A stretch of DNA of 64,000 nucleotides from contig NZ_JAAVIY010000005.1 in NCBI RefSeq assembly GCF_014748335.1, positions 62,001-126,000 of the forward strand, given 5' to 3'. The DNA comes from Flavobacterium selenitireducens. GTDB lineage: Bacteria; Bacteroidota; Bacteroidia; Flavobacteriales; Flavobacteriaceae. Both the position numbers and the translations under genes were made by a program. The first letter of the stretch is position 1; every line of letters starts with the position of its first letter. The notes under the pieces were generated by a model. It was not told where the DNA came from. It did not search any database and was given only the letters and a program-made list of their open reading frames with translations. Of this stretch, positions 52,023 through 61,326 are shown piece by piece.

Positions 52023-52574
52023 TCATCGGTACAACCACTTCTTTATGAGTCTGGTGTAGTTTGGCATCAACCAATACACCATGATAAAAACGATCGTCCC
52101 GGATAGGAAAAACCCGTCGGAATAGCGGTTGAAGCGAATCCCCAAATAATCCAATACCGGGAATAGCAAGACAGGAACTGCAATAGAAAGCGGGTAAATA
52201 GCCGACCAGGTGACCAAATATTGCTTCCAGCGCAGCGGCGGTTTAACTGAAGCACTTTCAGGCCGGAACAGGAAATCCAAACCTGAATTGATGTAATAGT
52301 CGTCGTCTTTAGCCAGAATCGGCTTGGCTTTTTCAATAAGTTCCCTGCGCTCGCTTGATGTCATCCACTTTTTAAGATTTTCGATCGTATCGAACCTGAT
52401 GATTACCGTAAACCGAAAAGTCAGGCCCGGGATCGGACGGATGACCTGCCAGTCGATGTTTCCCTCGGAACGCCTGCAAACCGGGCCGATCTCATCGAGC
52501 CACGCCTCATATGACGATTCTTTTCCTTCCACGACATGATGCGTGATGACGACGGTGGCACCTCGATTTTCCAT
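52023..52574 (-). CDS. antibiotic biosynthesis monooxygenase-like membrane protein
   Basis: 183 residues. N-terminal ABM-type ferredoxin fold (VVITHHVVEGKESSYEAWLDEI, LTFRFTVIIRFDTIENLKKWMTS, ~5-100), then two C-terminal transmembrane helices (YPLSIAVPVLLFPVLDYLG and FFLSGTIVFIMVYWLM). The ABM-plus-membrane architecture is known in bacteria but not assigned a substrate. 16 bases after the VOC gene, so the two may be cotranscribed. Confidence 0.82.
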   Translation of the reverse strand: MENRGATVVITHHVVEGKESSYEAWLDEIGPVCRRSEGNIDWQVIRPIPGLTFRFTVIIRFDTIENLKKWMTSSERRELIEKAKPILAKDDDYYINSGLDFLFRPESASVKPPLRWKQYLVTWSAIYPLSIAVPVLLFPVLDYLGIRFNRYSDGFFLSGTIVFIMVYWLMPNYTRLIKKWLYR

Positions 52575-52590
52575 AAAAAGCGAAAGTGGC

Positions 52591-52974
52591 TTAAACCTGT
52601 GTACTCACCGACCAATAATTCCCTGCAAAGTCGAGAAATGCGCCCCTTTTATCAGGATCGCCTTCCTTGTTTTCCGGAGCCTCAAGCGCTTCACAGCCGA
52701 AATCGATCGCCTTTTTATAGGTCGCATCGGCATCGGGAACATAGACATGCAGAATGTTCGCGTTGGCCGGATAATCGTCGGTCGCATCCGAAACCATCAC
52801 AACAGTGTCATCGATCCGGATTTCGAGATGCATGATCGAGCCATCTTCACGCTCGAACTTGCGCAACTCTTCGGCCCCGAAAACGGCTTGCGCAAAATCT
52901 GAAAATTTTTGGGCGCCTTCCACCATGATATAAGGCGAAAGCGAATTGTAGTTCCTGGGTTTGAAATCGCTCAT
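52591..52974 (-). CDS. VOC family protein (glyoxalase-like)
   Basis: 127 residues. NSLSPYIMVEGAQKFSDFAQAVFGAEEL, MHLEIRIDDTVVMVSDA and LDFAGNYWSVST are the betaalphabetabetabeta units of the PhnB-like VOC family. Metal-site residues are partly replaced, so the activity is unclear; antibiotic binding or a lyase-like reaction are alternatives. Ends 16 bases before the ABM gene; starts 12 bases after the DUF5686 gene stop. Confidence 0.88.
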   Translation of the reverse strand: MSDFKPRNYNSLSPYIMVEGAQKFSDFAQAVFGAEELRKFEREDGSIMHLEIRIDDTVVMVSDATDDYPANANILHVYVPDADATYKKAIDFGCEALEAPENKEGDPDKRGAFLDFAGNYWSVSTQV

Positions 52975-52986
52975 AAAGTTGTCGTT

Positions 52987-55461
52987 TTATTCGAACAAGT
53001 TAAGAAATTTGAGGCCGAAAATCACGCCGTCTCCTTTAAATCCGTGTTGGTAGGATCGAAAATAATCGATGCGCATCAACCTGAATTTCCCGATTCCAAG
53101 GTTGTCAAGCCCAACCGAAAATTCGTGATACGGATTGCGGTCCGGTACGCAAAGATTGTGGTATCCCAAGACGAGCGTCGTGCGCAATTGGTTCAAAAGC
53201 GGAATTTTGTTCATCAGGAAACCCTTATCGTTGTGCTCGGCGTGGATTTCGAGATAACTGTCATTCGTGCTTTGTGAGTAATACGGTAAAAGGTTGAACC
53301 CGTAGAGGTAGCGGTCGTTTTTCCCTATATGCGTCTGGTTGCCGTTGAAGTGCTTGTAATCGACGAACGAAATACCTTCGGCATCGAAAAATTTCCCGGC
53401 CTTTATAATCGTCTCGAAACTCCCTTTGTTGCCCAGCGTTTTTTCGTAGCGGATGTTTCCGAAAACATGGTCGAACCCATAACGGCTTTCATTTCCGATG
53501 CCTTTTTCCCAACCGAGATTTACCGTAGGATATTTATCATTCCCGATTTTGACCTTCCCATCGGGCCGCGTCCAATATTCCTGGGCAAATACGATCCGGG
53601 CATACAAGCCCGTCTTGAAAACGTTGTGTTTGACAATGGCCGGAGTCGTAAAATCATCTGGTAGCAACGGATTGTTCGACGTGTAATGATCGCGATTTTC
53701 ATCCACATAAACATGGTTGGCGTTGTTCCAGAGCGGTTTGCGTTCGGAATAATCGATTGCGGCCGTCATCGTAATTCCGTTGACGATTTCCTGGGAATAG
53801 CTCACGTTGACGAAATCCCGTTCGTAGAGCTTCATATAATTGTCCGTGAACAAAAGCGAACTGATCGTATTTACGAGCGGACCGATCGGATTTGACGGAT
53901 TGAACTGGGCCGCGAGGCTTCCGCCGGAAACCCGGATCGTGGCGTCGGTCATCCGGTTGAAAAGATGGGTAAAGGTGGCTGTCGCCCTGGGTTTGTCTTC
54001 GGAAATTCCGTAGGTGACATTGACCGAGGCCGATGTGAACGTGCGCTTCTCTTCGCGATTCCGGAGCCAGTTCAATCCTGTTTTGAGCGTATAACCCTGG
54101 ACGGTATTGAAACTGAAACCTTTCAGGACGCCTTCGTAACCGAGTTGCCATTCGCGATATGAGTTTTTATAGGTGTAACCCGTCAATGCGTTCCAAGGCT
54201 TGAATTTATTCGACTTTGCGTCAATGGAATCGAGATAGGACCGCGATTTTTTTTTCGCCTGGAGCGCGTCTTTTTTGATGTAATCGTTGGTTTCTTCGAC
54301 CGTCAACGGGATAGGGCGTATGTTTTCCCAAAACGAATCGTCTTTTTTATTGGCGCCTTCCACAACAGTCAATACCTCGCGCGTGAACGTGTTTTTTTCA
54401 AACTTTTCCTGGAATTCGAAATTGTTGAACACGTAGGTAAAACGTCCGTCGACGTTGATTCCGAGAAGTCCCGCTTTGAGGTCGATCGTCTGGGCCGTCT
54501 TGACCCAAAGATTGTTTTGCGTATTGAACGTAAACGTCTGTTTGAGCGTCAGCAGGTTTACGGCGGGATTCTGCATGCTTTGGCCGGTGATGTTGAGCTC
54601 GCAGGCATAGACGGCGTAACTGTCGTCGACGATGTAGATATAACCCTCGGCCACGGGTTCCAACGGACGTCGCGGCGTTACTTTGATTTTGTTGATCAGA
54701 TGGTTATTCTCGTCCACGAAAGTGGCTTCGAGCTTGAATTTGTAGTATCCGAAAGCGGCGTCAGAAATCGGGGAGACGATGTTGATGTAAAACGGGAGAT
54801 TGTTGTCGTAAACGTCAAAATTGGCCGAAGCCGCGTTGTTGAAGCTAAACCCATTGTCGTTCCCGCTGACTTTGGATGCGATGATCGTTTCTTTTAGTTT
54901 ATCCGGTTTTTGGTAGACGACCTTTGAAACGGTTTCCGACAAATACAAAATGCCGCTGCGCGTGGAGTCGAGCACTTCGTCGAACATGTCCAATTTTTGG
55001 CCTAACACCGCTTTTGGCGCGTCTTTGATTCGGAAAATACCACGGGAATAAAAATCGGCTTTGTAGCGGGCCGTTTTTGCGGAATTGGCCTTCTTGTTAG
55101 CGATAGCGCTGCGGATGATGCGGTCTGCCGGATTGTCCTTGGAATTGATTACGACTTCCTGGAGCGCGAAACTTTCTTCCGGCATCGACACGTTCAATTC
55201 ATACGGAAATGTGTCGATCGTTATCTCGCGCCTTTGGGTCTTGAATCCCAAAAATTGAAACAAAATACTGTATTTCCCGGGTTTGCGGATGTTGAGCTCG
55301 TATTTTCCCTGGTCGTTGGATGTTGTGCTGTTGTAAGTGTTTTCTACATAAATGTTGACAAGAGGTAGTGTTGCGCCTTTGTCGTCTGTGATCGTGCCGC
55401 GAATCTGGGCGAACGACATGCATCCGGCGAACGCTAAAAACAGCGTAAAAAACAGTCTCAT
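52987..55461 (-). CDS. DUF5686 outer-membrane protein with carboxypeptidase-like N-domain
   Basis: 824 residues. Signal peptide (LFFTLFLAFAGCMSFAQ), CarboxypepD_reg-like beta domain (~20-105: RGTITDDKGATLPLVNIYVENTYNSTT), then the DUF5686 body ending in beta-strand-rich barrel-like segments and a C-terminal aromatic residue (FLNLFE). Found throughout Flavobacteria, presumed an outer-membrane barrel of unknown transport role. The aroQ stop overlaps its ATG (ATGA), coupling the two genes. Confidence 0.88.
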   Translation of the reverse strand: MRLFFTLFLAFAGCMSFAQIRGTITDDKGATLPLVNIYVENTYNSTTSNDQGKYELNIRKPGKYSILFQFLGFKTQRREITIDTFPYELNVSMPEESFALQEVVINSKDNPADRIIRSAIANKKANSAKTARYKADFYSRGIFRIKDAPKAVLGQKLDMFDEVLDSTRSGILYLSETVSKVVYQKPDKLKETIIASKVSGNDNGFSFNNAASANFDVYDNNLPFYINIVSPISDAAFGYYKFKLEATFVDENNHLINKIKVTPRRPLEPVAEGYIYIVDDSYAVYACELNITGQSMQNPAVNLLTLKQTFTFNTQNNLWVKTAQTIDLKAGLLGINVDGRFTYVFNNFEFQEKFEKNTFTREVLTVVEGANKKDDSFWENIRPIPLTVEETNDYIKKDALQAKKKSRSYLDSIDAKSNKFKPWNALTGYTYKNSYREWQLGYEGVLKGFSFNTVQGYTLKTGLNWLRNREEKRTFTSASVNVTYGISEDKPRATATFTHLFNRMTDATIRVSGGSLAAQFNPSNPIGPLVNTISSLLFTDNYMKLYERDFVNVSYSQEIVNGITMTAAIDYSERKPLWNNANHVYVDENRDHYTSNNPLLPDDFTTPAIVKHNVFKTGLYARIVFAQEYWTRPDGKVKIGNDKYPTVNLGWEKGIGNESRYGFDHVFGNIRYEKTLGNKGSFETIIKAGKFFDAEGISFVDYKHFNGNQTHIGKNDRYLYGFNLLPYYSQSTNDSYLEIHAEHNDKGFLMNKIPLLNQLRTTLVLGYHNLCVPDRNPYHEFSVGLDNLGIGKFRLMRIDYFRSYQHGFKGDGVIFGLKFLNLFE

Positions 55462-55877
55462 TCTAAAATAAAAGATTGGATGGCCAAATCGTAGCTTTTG
55501 AGACCGAAGCCCAAAACGACGCCTTTTGCGTTCGGCGCTATGAACGAATGGTGGCGGAATGCTTCACGGGCGATAGTGTTCGATATATGCACTTCCACAA
55601 CGGGTGTCGTGACGGCCTTGACCGCGTCCCCGATCCCTACCGAAGTATGGGTGTAAGCGGCGGCGTTCAACACGATGCCGTCATAGGAAAAGCCAGTTTC
55701 CTGGATTTTGCCGATGATTTCGCCTTCAAGGTTGCTTTGGAAATAGGTCAGGTCGACGTCGGTAAACTTGCCTTTGAGCACCTCAAAATAGTCTTCGAAA
55801 CTGTGGTGGCCGTAAATATCGGTTTCGCGCTTGCCCAACAGATTAAGGTTCGGGCCATTTATTACGATGATTTTCAT
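55458..55877 (-). CDS. aroQ: type II 3-dehydroquinate dehydratase
   Basis: 139 residues, from ATG 55877 (MKIIVINGPNLNLLGKRE); a longer upstream start adds MNASQIPR and lacks support. Catalytic Tyr in TDIYGHHSFED, substrate loop FQSNLEGEIIGKI, catalytic His in VEVHISNTIAREAFRHHSFIA. Shikimate pathway, trans-type dehydration. Confidence 0.95.
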   Translation of the reverse strand: MKIIVINGPNLNLLGKRETDIYGHHSFEDYFEVLKGKFTDVDLTYFQSNLEGEIIGKIQETGFSYDGIVLNAAAYTHTSVGIGDAVKAVTTPVVEVHISNTIAREAFRHHSFIAPNAKGVVLGFGLKSYDLAIQSFILE

Positions 55878-55946
55878 GCGTGGAATTTGACTTGCGTTCA
55901 ATTCGCCCTTTGGGCTGTAATCGTAAAATTAGCAATAGTCGGCCAA

Positions 55947-55976
55947 TAAAAAAGCCATCCGCAAAAAGAAGATGGC
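55947..55976 (-). terminator. terminator of the first outer-membrane barrel gene
   Basis: On the minus strand GCCATC-ttctttttgcg-GATGGCTTTTTT. Confidence 0.85.
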
Positions 55977-55995
55977 TGTTGGTTCGTGCGATTTA

Positions 55996-56553
55996 TCAGA
56001 AAGTGTAACCTAGCGACAGCTGGAAAACGGCATTCTTGACTTCTGCCTCTTTGGAAGCTTCGGTCAAACCGATCGAGTAGCGGCCGGAAACGAAAAGGCC
56101 TTCGTAAATGTTGAGCGTAACGCCACCGGCTGCGGCAAAGTCAAAAGATTCCGAGTCTGCATCGCCGGAAACCTCGTCAAACACCAACTCGGCATCGTCG
56201 ACAAGAAACGAGAATTGCGGGCCTACGTCGATGCTCAACCGGTCTGAAACAACAAAAAAGCGCGCCATGATCGGCACAGATATGTAGTCGAGATTGAAAT
56301 CACCCACGCCTTCAACATCCGCCCCCTGGGACGAATAAAGTACCTCAGGCTGGATGGCAAGGTTTTCAAAAGGTTTGATCTGTAGCAGGACACCTGCGTG
56401 AAAACTTGTACGCGAAGTGTAGTCGATGCCGCTCACGCCTCCGCTGAAATTAGCGAAGTTGGGCCCGGCCTTGATACCGAATTTCAGGAACTGCGCCTGA
56501 CCACTGAACATGCCGGCGAAAAAGACCAGCGCGAATACGATTTTGCTTTTCAT
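55996..56553 (-). CDS. outer-membrane beta-barrel protein (PorT-like family), copy 1
   Basis: 185 residues. Signal peptide (VFALVFFAGMFSGQAQ), opening FLKFGIKAGPNFANFSGG, then regular amphipathic strands (FHAGVLLQIKPFENLAIQPEVLYSSQG, YISVPIMARFFV) and C-terminal LSLGYTF. This is the small eight-strand barrel family often called porin family or OMP_b-brl_2. It resembles the proteins at 57529 and 58148 strongly. Confidence 0.9.
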   Translation of the reverse strand: MKSKIVFALVFFAGMFSGQAQFLKFGIKAGPNFANFSGGVSGIDYTSRTSFHAGVLLQIKPFENLAIQPEVLYSSQGADVEGVGDFNLDYISVPIMARFFVVSDRLSIDVGPQFSFLVDDAELVFDEVSGDADSESFDFAAAGGVTLNIYEGLFVSGRYSIGLTEASKEAEVKNAVFQLSLGYTF

Positions 56554-56728
56554 GATAAGGTTGTTTAGGTTGGTAAATGTAACGCTCAGTCGGTCAGGCT
56601 ATTTTATACAGCTTTTCTCAAATGTTGCATTTTACTTCGGTGACTCGATAAACAATTCTTAACGAAAATGTTGATAAAGTTGTTTATAAGTGCGATTTAT
56701 GGCAAAAAAGCCTACAAAAATGACTGTT

Positions 56729-56736
56729 TAACTTTG
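56729..56736 (+). promoter_or_regulatory. promoter -7 box of barrel gene 2
   Basis: TAACTTTG, perfect TAnnTTTG, with AACTTAAAACA between box and start; the gene at 57529 has a similar TAACTTTA and the same AACTTAAAACA motif, so the two promoters are related. Confidence 0.7.
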
Positions 56737-56763
56737 CGGTCATAACTTAAAACAAACAAGAAG

Positions 56764-57360
56764 ATGAAAAAAGTATTGTTCTCAGTTGCGGCTCTAATGG
56801 CTTTCGGAATCGCATCTGCCCAAGACGCTACGACTACCGATGGAAAAGGTTTTTCCAAAGGAGATGTCTTTATGACGGGAACTGTTGGTTTCTCAAGCGA
56901 GAAAACTGGCGACTTCAAGACAAATGAGTTTACGATCGCTCCGTCGGCGGGTTATTTCGTGTCCAACAACATCGCAGTTGGGCTTAACGTCGGTTATATG
57001 ACGACCAAGGAAGAAAATCCTGTAGATGGCGATGTCGACACAAACCTATTCACTATTGGCGCGTTCGCCCGTTACTATGCTACTCCGGCTAACGATTTCT
57101 CGTTCTTCGGTCAGTTGGGCTTCGATTATGCGACGGGAAAACAGGAGCCGGAAGGTGCGCCTGAGAACAAAGTGGACGGTTTCAACGTGGCATTGCGTCC
57201 GGGTGTGAGCTACTTTATCTCGAAAAACTTTGCTTTGGAAGCTTCAATCGGAGCTTTGGGCTTTACGACGGTTGAACCTGACGGAGGCGAATCTACCGAT
57301 ACGTTTGAAATCGGTGTTAACCTTAGAGAAATCAACCTCGGATTGGTTTACAAATTCTAA
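56764..57360 (+). CDS. outer-membrane beta-barrel protein, copy 2
   Basis: 198 residues. Signal peptide (FSVAALMAFGIASAQ). Strands FMTGTVGFSSEKTG, FTIAPSAGYFVSNNIAVGLNVGYMT, FTIGAFARYY, FGQLGFDY and LGLVYKF. More distant from the others, with GDVFMTG rather than FGVKAG at the start. Terminated by an adjacent hairpin. Confidence 0.9.
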   Translation: MKKVLFSVAALMAFGIASAQDATTTDGKGFSKGDVFMTGTVGFSSEKTGDFKTNEFTIAPSAGYFVSNNIAVGLNVGYMTTKEENPVDGDVDTNLFTIGAFARYYATPANDFSFFGQLGFDYATGKQEPEGAPENKVDGFNVALRPGVSYFISKNFALEASIGALGFTTVEPDGGESTDTFEIGVNLREINLGLVYKF

Positions 57361-57380
57361 GCGTTCCCCAACGATCAACA

Positions 57381-57411
57381 AAGGCCTTCCACACGGGAGG
57401 CTTTTTTTTTT
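57381..57411 (+). terminator. terminator of barrel gene 2
   Basis: GGCCTTCC-acac-GGGAGGC followed by T9. Confidence 0.85.
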
Positions 57412-57528
57412 GCTTATTAACAATTGTTGCATTCTAAGTTCATAAAATTGTTGATAAGTGAAAAAAGCGCCGGACAATCGCAACAGCCTGCGTTCTAACT
57501 TTACTGTACTAACTTAAAACAGAACGAA

Positions 57529-58071
57529 ATGAAAAAAATTCTTCTTGGCGCCGCGATGCTCACATTTGGTTTCGCAAGCGCACAATCGGACCAGATTAAG
57601 TTTGGCGTGAAAGCCGGATTGCTGCACAGTACGATTTCCGGAGATGATTATGGAGACGGCGTAGACGAATACGGCTTTGATTCCAAAATTGGCGGATATA
57701 TAGGCGGAGCCGTAGATTTGCCGATCGCCGGAAACTTCCACCTGCAACCGGAATTGTTGTTTACCAGCGAAGGTGCCGATGAGGTTAACCTCGTATATGC
57801 GAGAATTCCTGTGCTGGCGAAATATTACATCATACAGAATCTTGCGTTGGAGGCAGGTCCTACGTTCGGGGCGATGCTTGCCGCAGAAGACGATGCAGAA
57901 GATGCTTTCAAGAAAATTGACGTTGCGCTTACCGGAGGTGCGGCCTACGAGTTTCCGTTCGGACTTTTCGTAGATGCCCGCTTCAATGCTGGTTTGGTCA
58001 ACATAAGCGACATCAACGGTATTGACTGGCATACGGCTAGCTTTATGGTCGGGGCGGGTTACCGCTTTTAA
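57529..58071 (+). CDS. outer-membrane beta-barrel protein, copy 3
   Basis: 180 residues. Signal peptide (LLGAAMLTFGFASAQ), DQIKFGVKAGLLHSTISG, HLQPELLFTSEG, NLVYARIPVLAKYYI, ALEAGPTFG and a terminal VGAGYRF. Close in pattern to copies 1 and 4. Convergent with copy 4. Confidence 0.9.
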   Translation: MKKILLGAAMLTFGFASAQSDQIKFGVKAGLLHSTISGDDYGDGVDEYGFDSKIGGYIGGAVDLPIAGNFHLQPELLFTSEGADEVNLVYARIPVLAKYYIIQNLALEAGPTFGAMLAAEDDAEDAFKKIDVALTGGAAYEFPFGLFVDARFNAGLVNISDINGIDWHTASFMVGAGYRF

Positions 58072-58093
58072 AGTTAAGAGTTGAGTAGAATGC

Positions 58094-58123
58094 GAAAAGC
58101 CCCCCATGTTGGGAGGCTTTTTG
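58094..58123. terminator. terminator between convergent barrel genes
   Basis: AGCCCCCC-atgtt-GGGAGGCT with A4 before and T5 after. Confidence 0.82.
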
Positions 58124-58147
58124 TTGTTTTGGTGTTTCGTTATCTGG

Positions 58148-58771
58148 TTAGAACTTATAACCGATACTGATCTGGAACACGGAGTTGTGGATATCGGCAT
58201 CTTCGATTACATCAGTAAATCCGTAAGTGTAACGACCTGAGGCGAACAATCCCATTTCAGTTTGGAAGGTAAGACCACCTGCTACGCCAAATCCGAATTT
58301 TTCGGCATTGTCAGTTTCGACGTCTCCTGGATCTGAATCCGGGTTGAAGTCATACTCTTCGTTGACAAGGAAGTCAAACTGAGGACCAGCTTCAACACTT
58401 AGCCCTTTCGTGATGTAGAATTTCGCAAGTACCGGTACGTTGATGTAGTCCAATTGGTATTCCACATCGTCAGATCCTCCAAGGATTCCACCCGCCGGGA
58501 TTTTGGCTTTAACACCTTGTCCTGAATAAAGGACCTCGGCTTGTAGCGAGAAGATGTCGGCTACCGGAAGTTCTCCGACGATACCAGCGTGGAAGTTCGT
58601 TCTTGAACGTTGGTCGTCAAGGTCGTTTCCGATAAGGTTGGCAAAATTCACACCACCTTTGATACCGATGCTCGGCGTTCTGTCGGTTGAGTTGTCAGCT
58701 TCGTTTTGCGCATGCACGGCAGACGCTCCAAAGAATAGTAGGCCAGTTACTAAGATTTTCAATGATTTCAT
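58148..58771 (-). CDS. outer-membrane beta-barrel protein, copy 4
   Basis: 207 residues from ATG 58771 (MKSLKILVTGLLFFGASAVHAQ). GIKGGVNFANLIG, FSLQAEVLYSGQG, DYINVPVLAKFYI, SVEAGPQFDFLV and ISIGYKF match copies 1 and 3. An earlier in-frame start is inside AT-rich spacer and rejected. The four proteins form a cluster of small surface barrels. Confidence 0.9.
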   Translation of the reverse strand: MKSLKILVTGLLFFGASAVHAQNEADNSTDRTPSIGIKGGVNFANLIGNDLDDQRSRTNFHAGIVGELPVADIFSLQAEVLYSGQGVKAKIPAGGILGGSDDVEYQLDYINVPVLAKFYITKGLSVEAGPQFDFLVNEEYDFNPDSDPGDVETDNAEKFGFGVAGGLTFQTEMGLFASGRYTYGFTDVIEDADIHNSVFQISIGYKF

Positions 58772-59026
58772 GACTGTTGAGTTTAATGGGTTATTTGATG
58801 CCAAAATTAGACGGCTTGTCTTTCTGTGATACCTAACAAACTCTTAATTCACATTTTTTTAACGGTGCGATTTTGTCGAAAACGTGACAATTTTGCAACA
58901 AATAAAGTTATTGTGTAACAATTATTTATCGATGTGGGAATTCTGTAAGTAAATATTGAATAAATGATAATTGGCGGATTATGCTTACATCCGTTTCTTC
59001 ACATTGCATTTGTTTTTGTTTATTTG

Positions 59027-59932
59027 ATGATGCAGAACTGGGCGCCCTATATCAAAAACTTTCGATCTTATCTTAAGATCGAGCGCGGCTTGTCAGACAA
59101 TACCATCGCCAATTACGTTTTCGACATTAACCGCCTTTCCGCGTTTCTCGAAAGCAGCAAAATCGACGTGAGTCCCGTCAAGATAGGCGAGGAGGTCGTC
59201 CAGCAATTTATTTACGACATTTCAAAACAAGTCAACGCAAGGTCGCAGGCACGCATCATATCGGGTCTTAAAAGCTTTTTCGGCTACCTTATCTTCGAGG
59301 ATTTCCGGGATACGAGTCCGATGGAATTGCTCGAAACGCCCAAAATCGGACGTAAATTGCCCGATACGTTGTCGCTCTCCGACATTGACCGACTCATCGG
59401 GGCGATCGATCTCTCGTCAAATGAAGGCGAACGCAACCGCACCATGCTTGAAACCCTTTACGGATGTGGTCTTCGCGTATCGGAACTCATTGCGTTGAAA
59501 TTGTCCGACCTCTTTTTCGACGAAGGTTTCATTCGCGTGACGGGAAAAGGAAGCAAGCAGCGGTTCGTCCCGATTGGTGATGTGACGCGCCGATACATCG
59601 AGATCTACACGGGTTCCGTGCGCAACCGCCTGGCGATACAAAAAGGTCACGAGGATACGCTTTTCCTCAACCGTCGCGGCAAAGGTCTGACACGCGCTAT
59701 GGTGTTTACGATTATCAGGGATTTGGCCGACAAGATCGATCTTGGCAAAAAAATCAGCCCACACACGTTCCGGCACTCGTTTGCCACGCATTTGCTCGAA
59801 AACGGTGCCGATTTGCGGTCCATTCAATTGATGTTGGGCCATGAGTCGATCACGACTACGGAAATTTACGTCCATTTGGACCGCAAGCATCTTACTCAAG
59901 TAATGAACGCGTTCCATCCGCGCAAACAATAA
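59027..59932 (+). CDS. xerD: chromosome dimer-resolution tyrosine recombinase XerD
   Basis: 301 residues from ATG 59027 (MMQNWAPYIKNF). N-terminal SAM-like core-binding domain (~5-90) and catalytic domain with Arg in YGCGLRVSELIAL, Lys in GKGSKQRFVP, His-Arg in SPHTFRHSFATHLL, His in LGHESITTTEIYVHL and the Tyr nucleophile in IYVHL. With FtsK it resolves dimers at dif. An upstream open stretch (MIIGGLCLHPF) is rejected as non-homologous. Confidence 0.92.
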   Translation: MMQNWAPYIKNFRSYLKIERGLSDNTIANYVFDINRLSAFLESSKIDVSPVKIGEEVVQQFIYDISKQVNARSQARIISGLKSFFGYLIFEDFRDTSPMELLETPKIGRKLPDTLSLSDIDRLIGAIDLSSNEGERNRTMLETLYGCGLRVSELIALKLSDLFFDEGFIRVTGKGSKQRFVPIGDVTRRYIEIYTGSVRNRLAIQKGHEDTLFLNRRGKGLTRAMVFTIIRDLADKIDLGKKISPHTFRHSFATHLLENGADLRSIQLMLGHESITTTEIYVHLDRKHLTQVMNAFHPRKQ

Positions 59933-59937
59933 GCACT

Positions 59938-61275
59938 ATGAAATATACCGTCGCCATATTTTTACTTCCGTTGATCGGCTTCTGCCAAATCGAATCCAGG
60001 TTGCTCGATTACATGGACAGGCAATCGGCAATCAACGGTTTCAGCGGATCGGTGCTCGTGATGAAAAAGGACAACGTGTTGCTCGAAAAAGCCTTTGGAC
60101 ATGCGAACCAGGAATGGAACGTCGCCAACACGCCCGACACGAAGTTCGTCCTGGCCTCGATAACCAAGTATTTTACCGCGATCGCAATCATGAAATTGGT
60201 GGAGCAGGGTAAGCTTTCGGTCGAGGACAAATTGGAGCGCTTCTTTCCGGGTTATCCGAAGTCAGACAAGGTCAACATCCATATGATGCTGACGCATACC
60301 GCCGGGTTGCCTCTCGATTTTGATGAGCTCTACGTGAATTCCGGAGGCGTCTCAGGAGATTCCGCTTTGTCGGCGATGATGCGAAAGCCCTATCTTTTCG
60401 AGCCCGGATCCTCACGCGCGTATAGCAATATCGGTTATTACCTGCTTGGGCAGATCATTGAAAAAGCCTCAGGAACGACGTATGCCGCGTTTTTGAAGCG
60501 CACTGTTTTCGATCCGGCAGGAATGACTGACAGTGGCGTTTGCAACAATGATTCGATCGTCAATCGAAAGGCGGAAATTTACTATAAAGAGAACGGGATA
60601 TATCTCAAAAATCCGTTTATCGACTGGAATCTCAACGTGGGGCACGACGGCGCCTACGCGACCGCACGCGACCTGTATCGTTTGGATCGCGCACTTTATG
60701 GAGAAGCTGTGCTGACAAAATCGTCAAAGAAGCTTATGGAGACGGCCTACACTAAAAAATTGCCTGACGGCGGCTTTTTCGACACATATGGATATGGGAT
60801 TTTTGTCGACCCTTATTATAACCACGGCCATTCCTTGCGTACGCACAGCGGCGGTTTTATCGGCGTCATGACTACTTTTGACCGTTATCCGGATGACGAC
60901 GTGTTTGTGGCGGTGCTTTCCAATAACGGCTCGGAATCCCATATTGTCGGATATGCGCTGTCCGCCATTGTTTTTGGACTGCCCGTCGACCTTCCGTATG
61001 TGCACCTCGCGGCGTCGGAACAACCAACCAAACTCGAACGTTTTGCCGGCGAATACGGATCGGTGAAAATCGTTCTTGAAAACGGAAAACTCTACCTGGG
61101 CGAAACAAAGGCTGAACTGGTCGCGGAATCGCCTACGCTGTTTTTTCGAAAAGACAACCCGGACCGAACGTTCGAATTCGTGTCGGACAAAAGAGGAAAA
61201 ACCGTGGCCGTCCTGGTCGGAAAAGGTGGCGTAAAAGAAAAGAAGACAAAAAACAAACGCGTCAAGCGGCCGTAA
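59938..61275 (+). CDS. serine hydrolase of the beta-lactamase/PBP4* family
   Basis: 445 residues. Signal peptide (AIFLLPLIGFCQ). Active-site SxxK in FVLASITKYFTAIAI (~residue 75), YxN in SRAYSNIGYYLLG (~160), and HSGG near 305. Class C-like serine hydrolases; role may be esterase, peptidase or cell-wall related, not classic beta-lactamase. C-terminal DUF3471-like domain (~360-430). A basic tail (KEKKTKNKRVKRP) ends the protein. Six bases after xerD. Confidence 0.9.
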   Translation: MKYTVAIFLLPLIGFCQIESRLLDYMDRQSAINGFSGSVLVMKKDNVLLEKAFGHANQEWNVANTPDTKFVLASITKYFTAIAIMKLVEQGKLSVEDKLERFFPGYPKSDKVNIHMMLTHTAGLPLDFDELYVNSGGVSGDSALSAMMRKPYLFEPGSSRAYSNIGYYLLGQIIEKASGTTYAAFLKRTVFDPAGMTDSGVCNNDSIVNRKAEIYYKENGIYLKNPFIDWNLNVGHDGAYATARDLYRLDRALYGEAVLTKSSKKLMETAYTKKLPDGGFFDTYGYGIFVDPYYNHGHSLRTHSGGFIGVMTTFDRYPDDDVFVAVLSNNGSESHIVGYALSAIVFGLPVDLPYVHLAASEQPTKLERFAGEYGSVKIVLENGKLYLGETKAELVAESPTLFFRKDNPDRTFEFVSDKRGKTVAVLVGKGGVKEKKTKNKRVKRP

Positions 61276-61305
61276 AAAAAACATCCCACCGTAACGGATG
61301 GGATG
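61274..61305 (-). terminator. terminator of rny
   Basis: On the minus strand CATCCC-atccgttacggt-GGGATG followed by T8. Confidence 0.85.
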
Positions 61306-61326
61306 CTTGCTGAACTTTCTCGAAGT

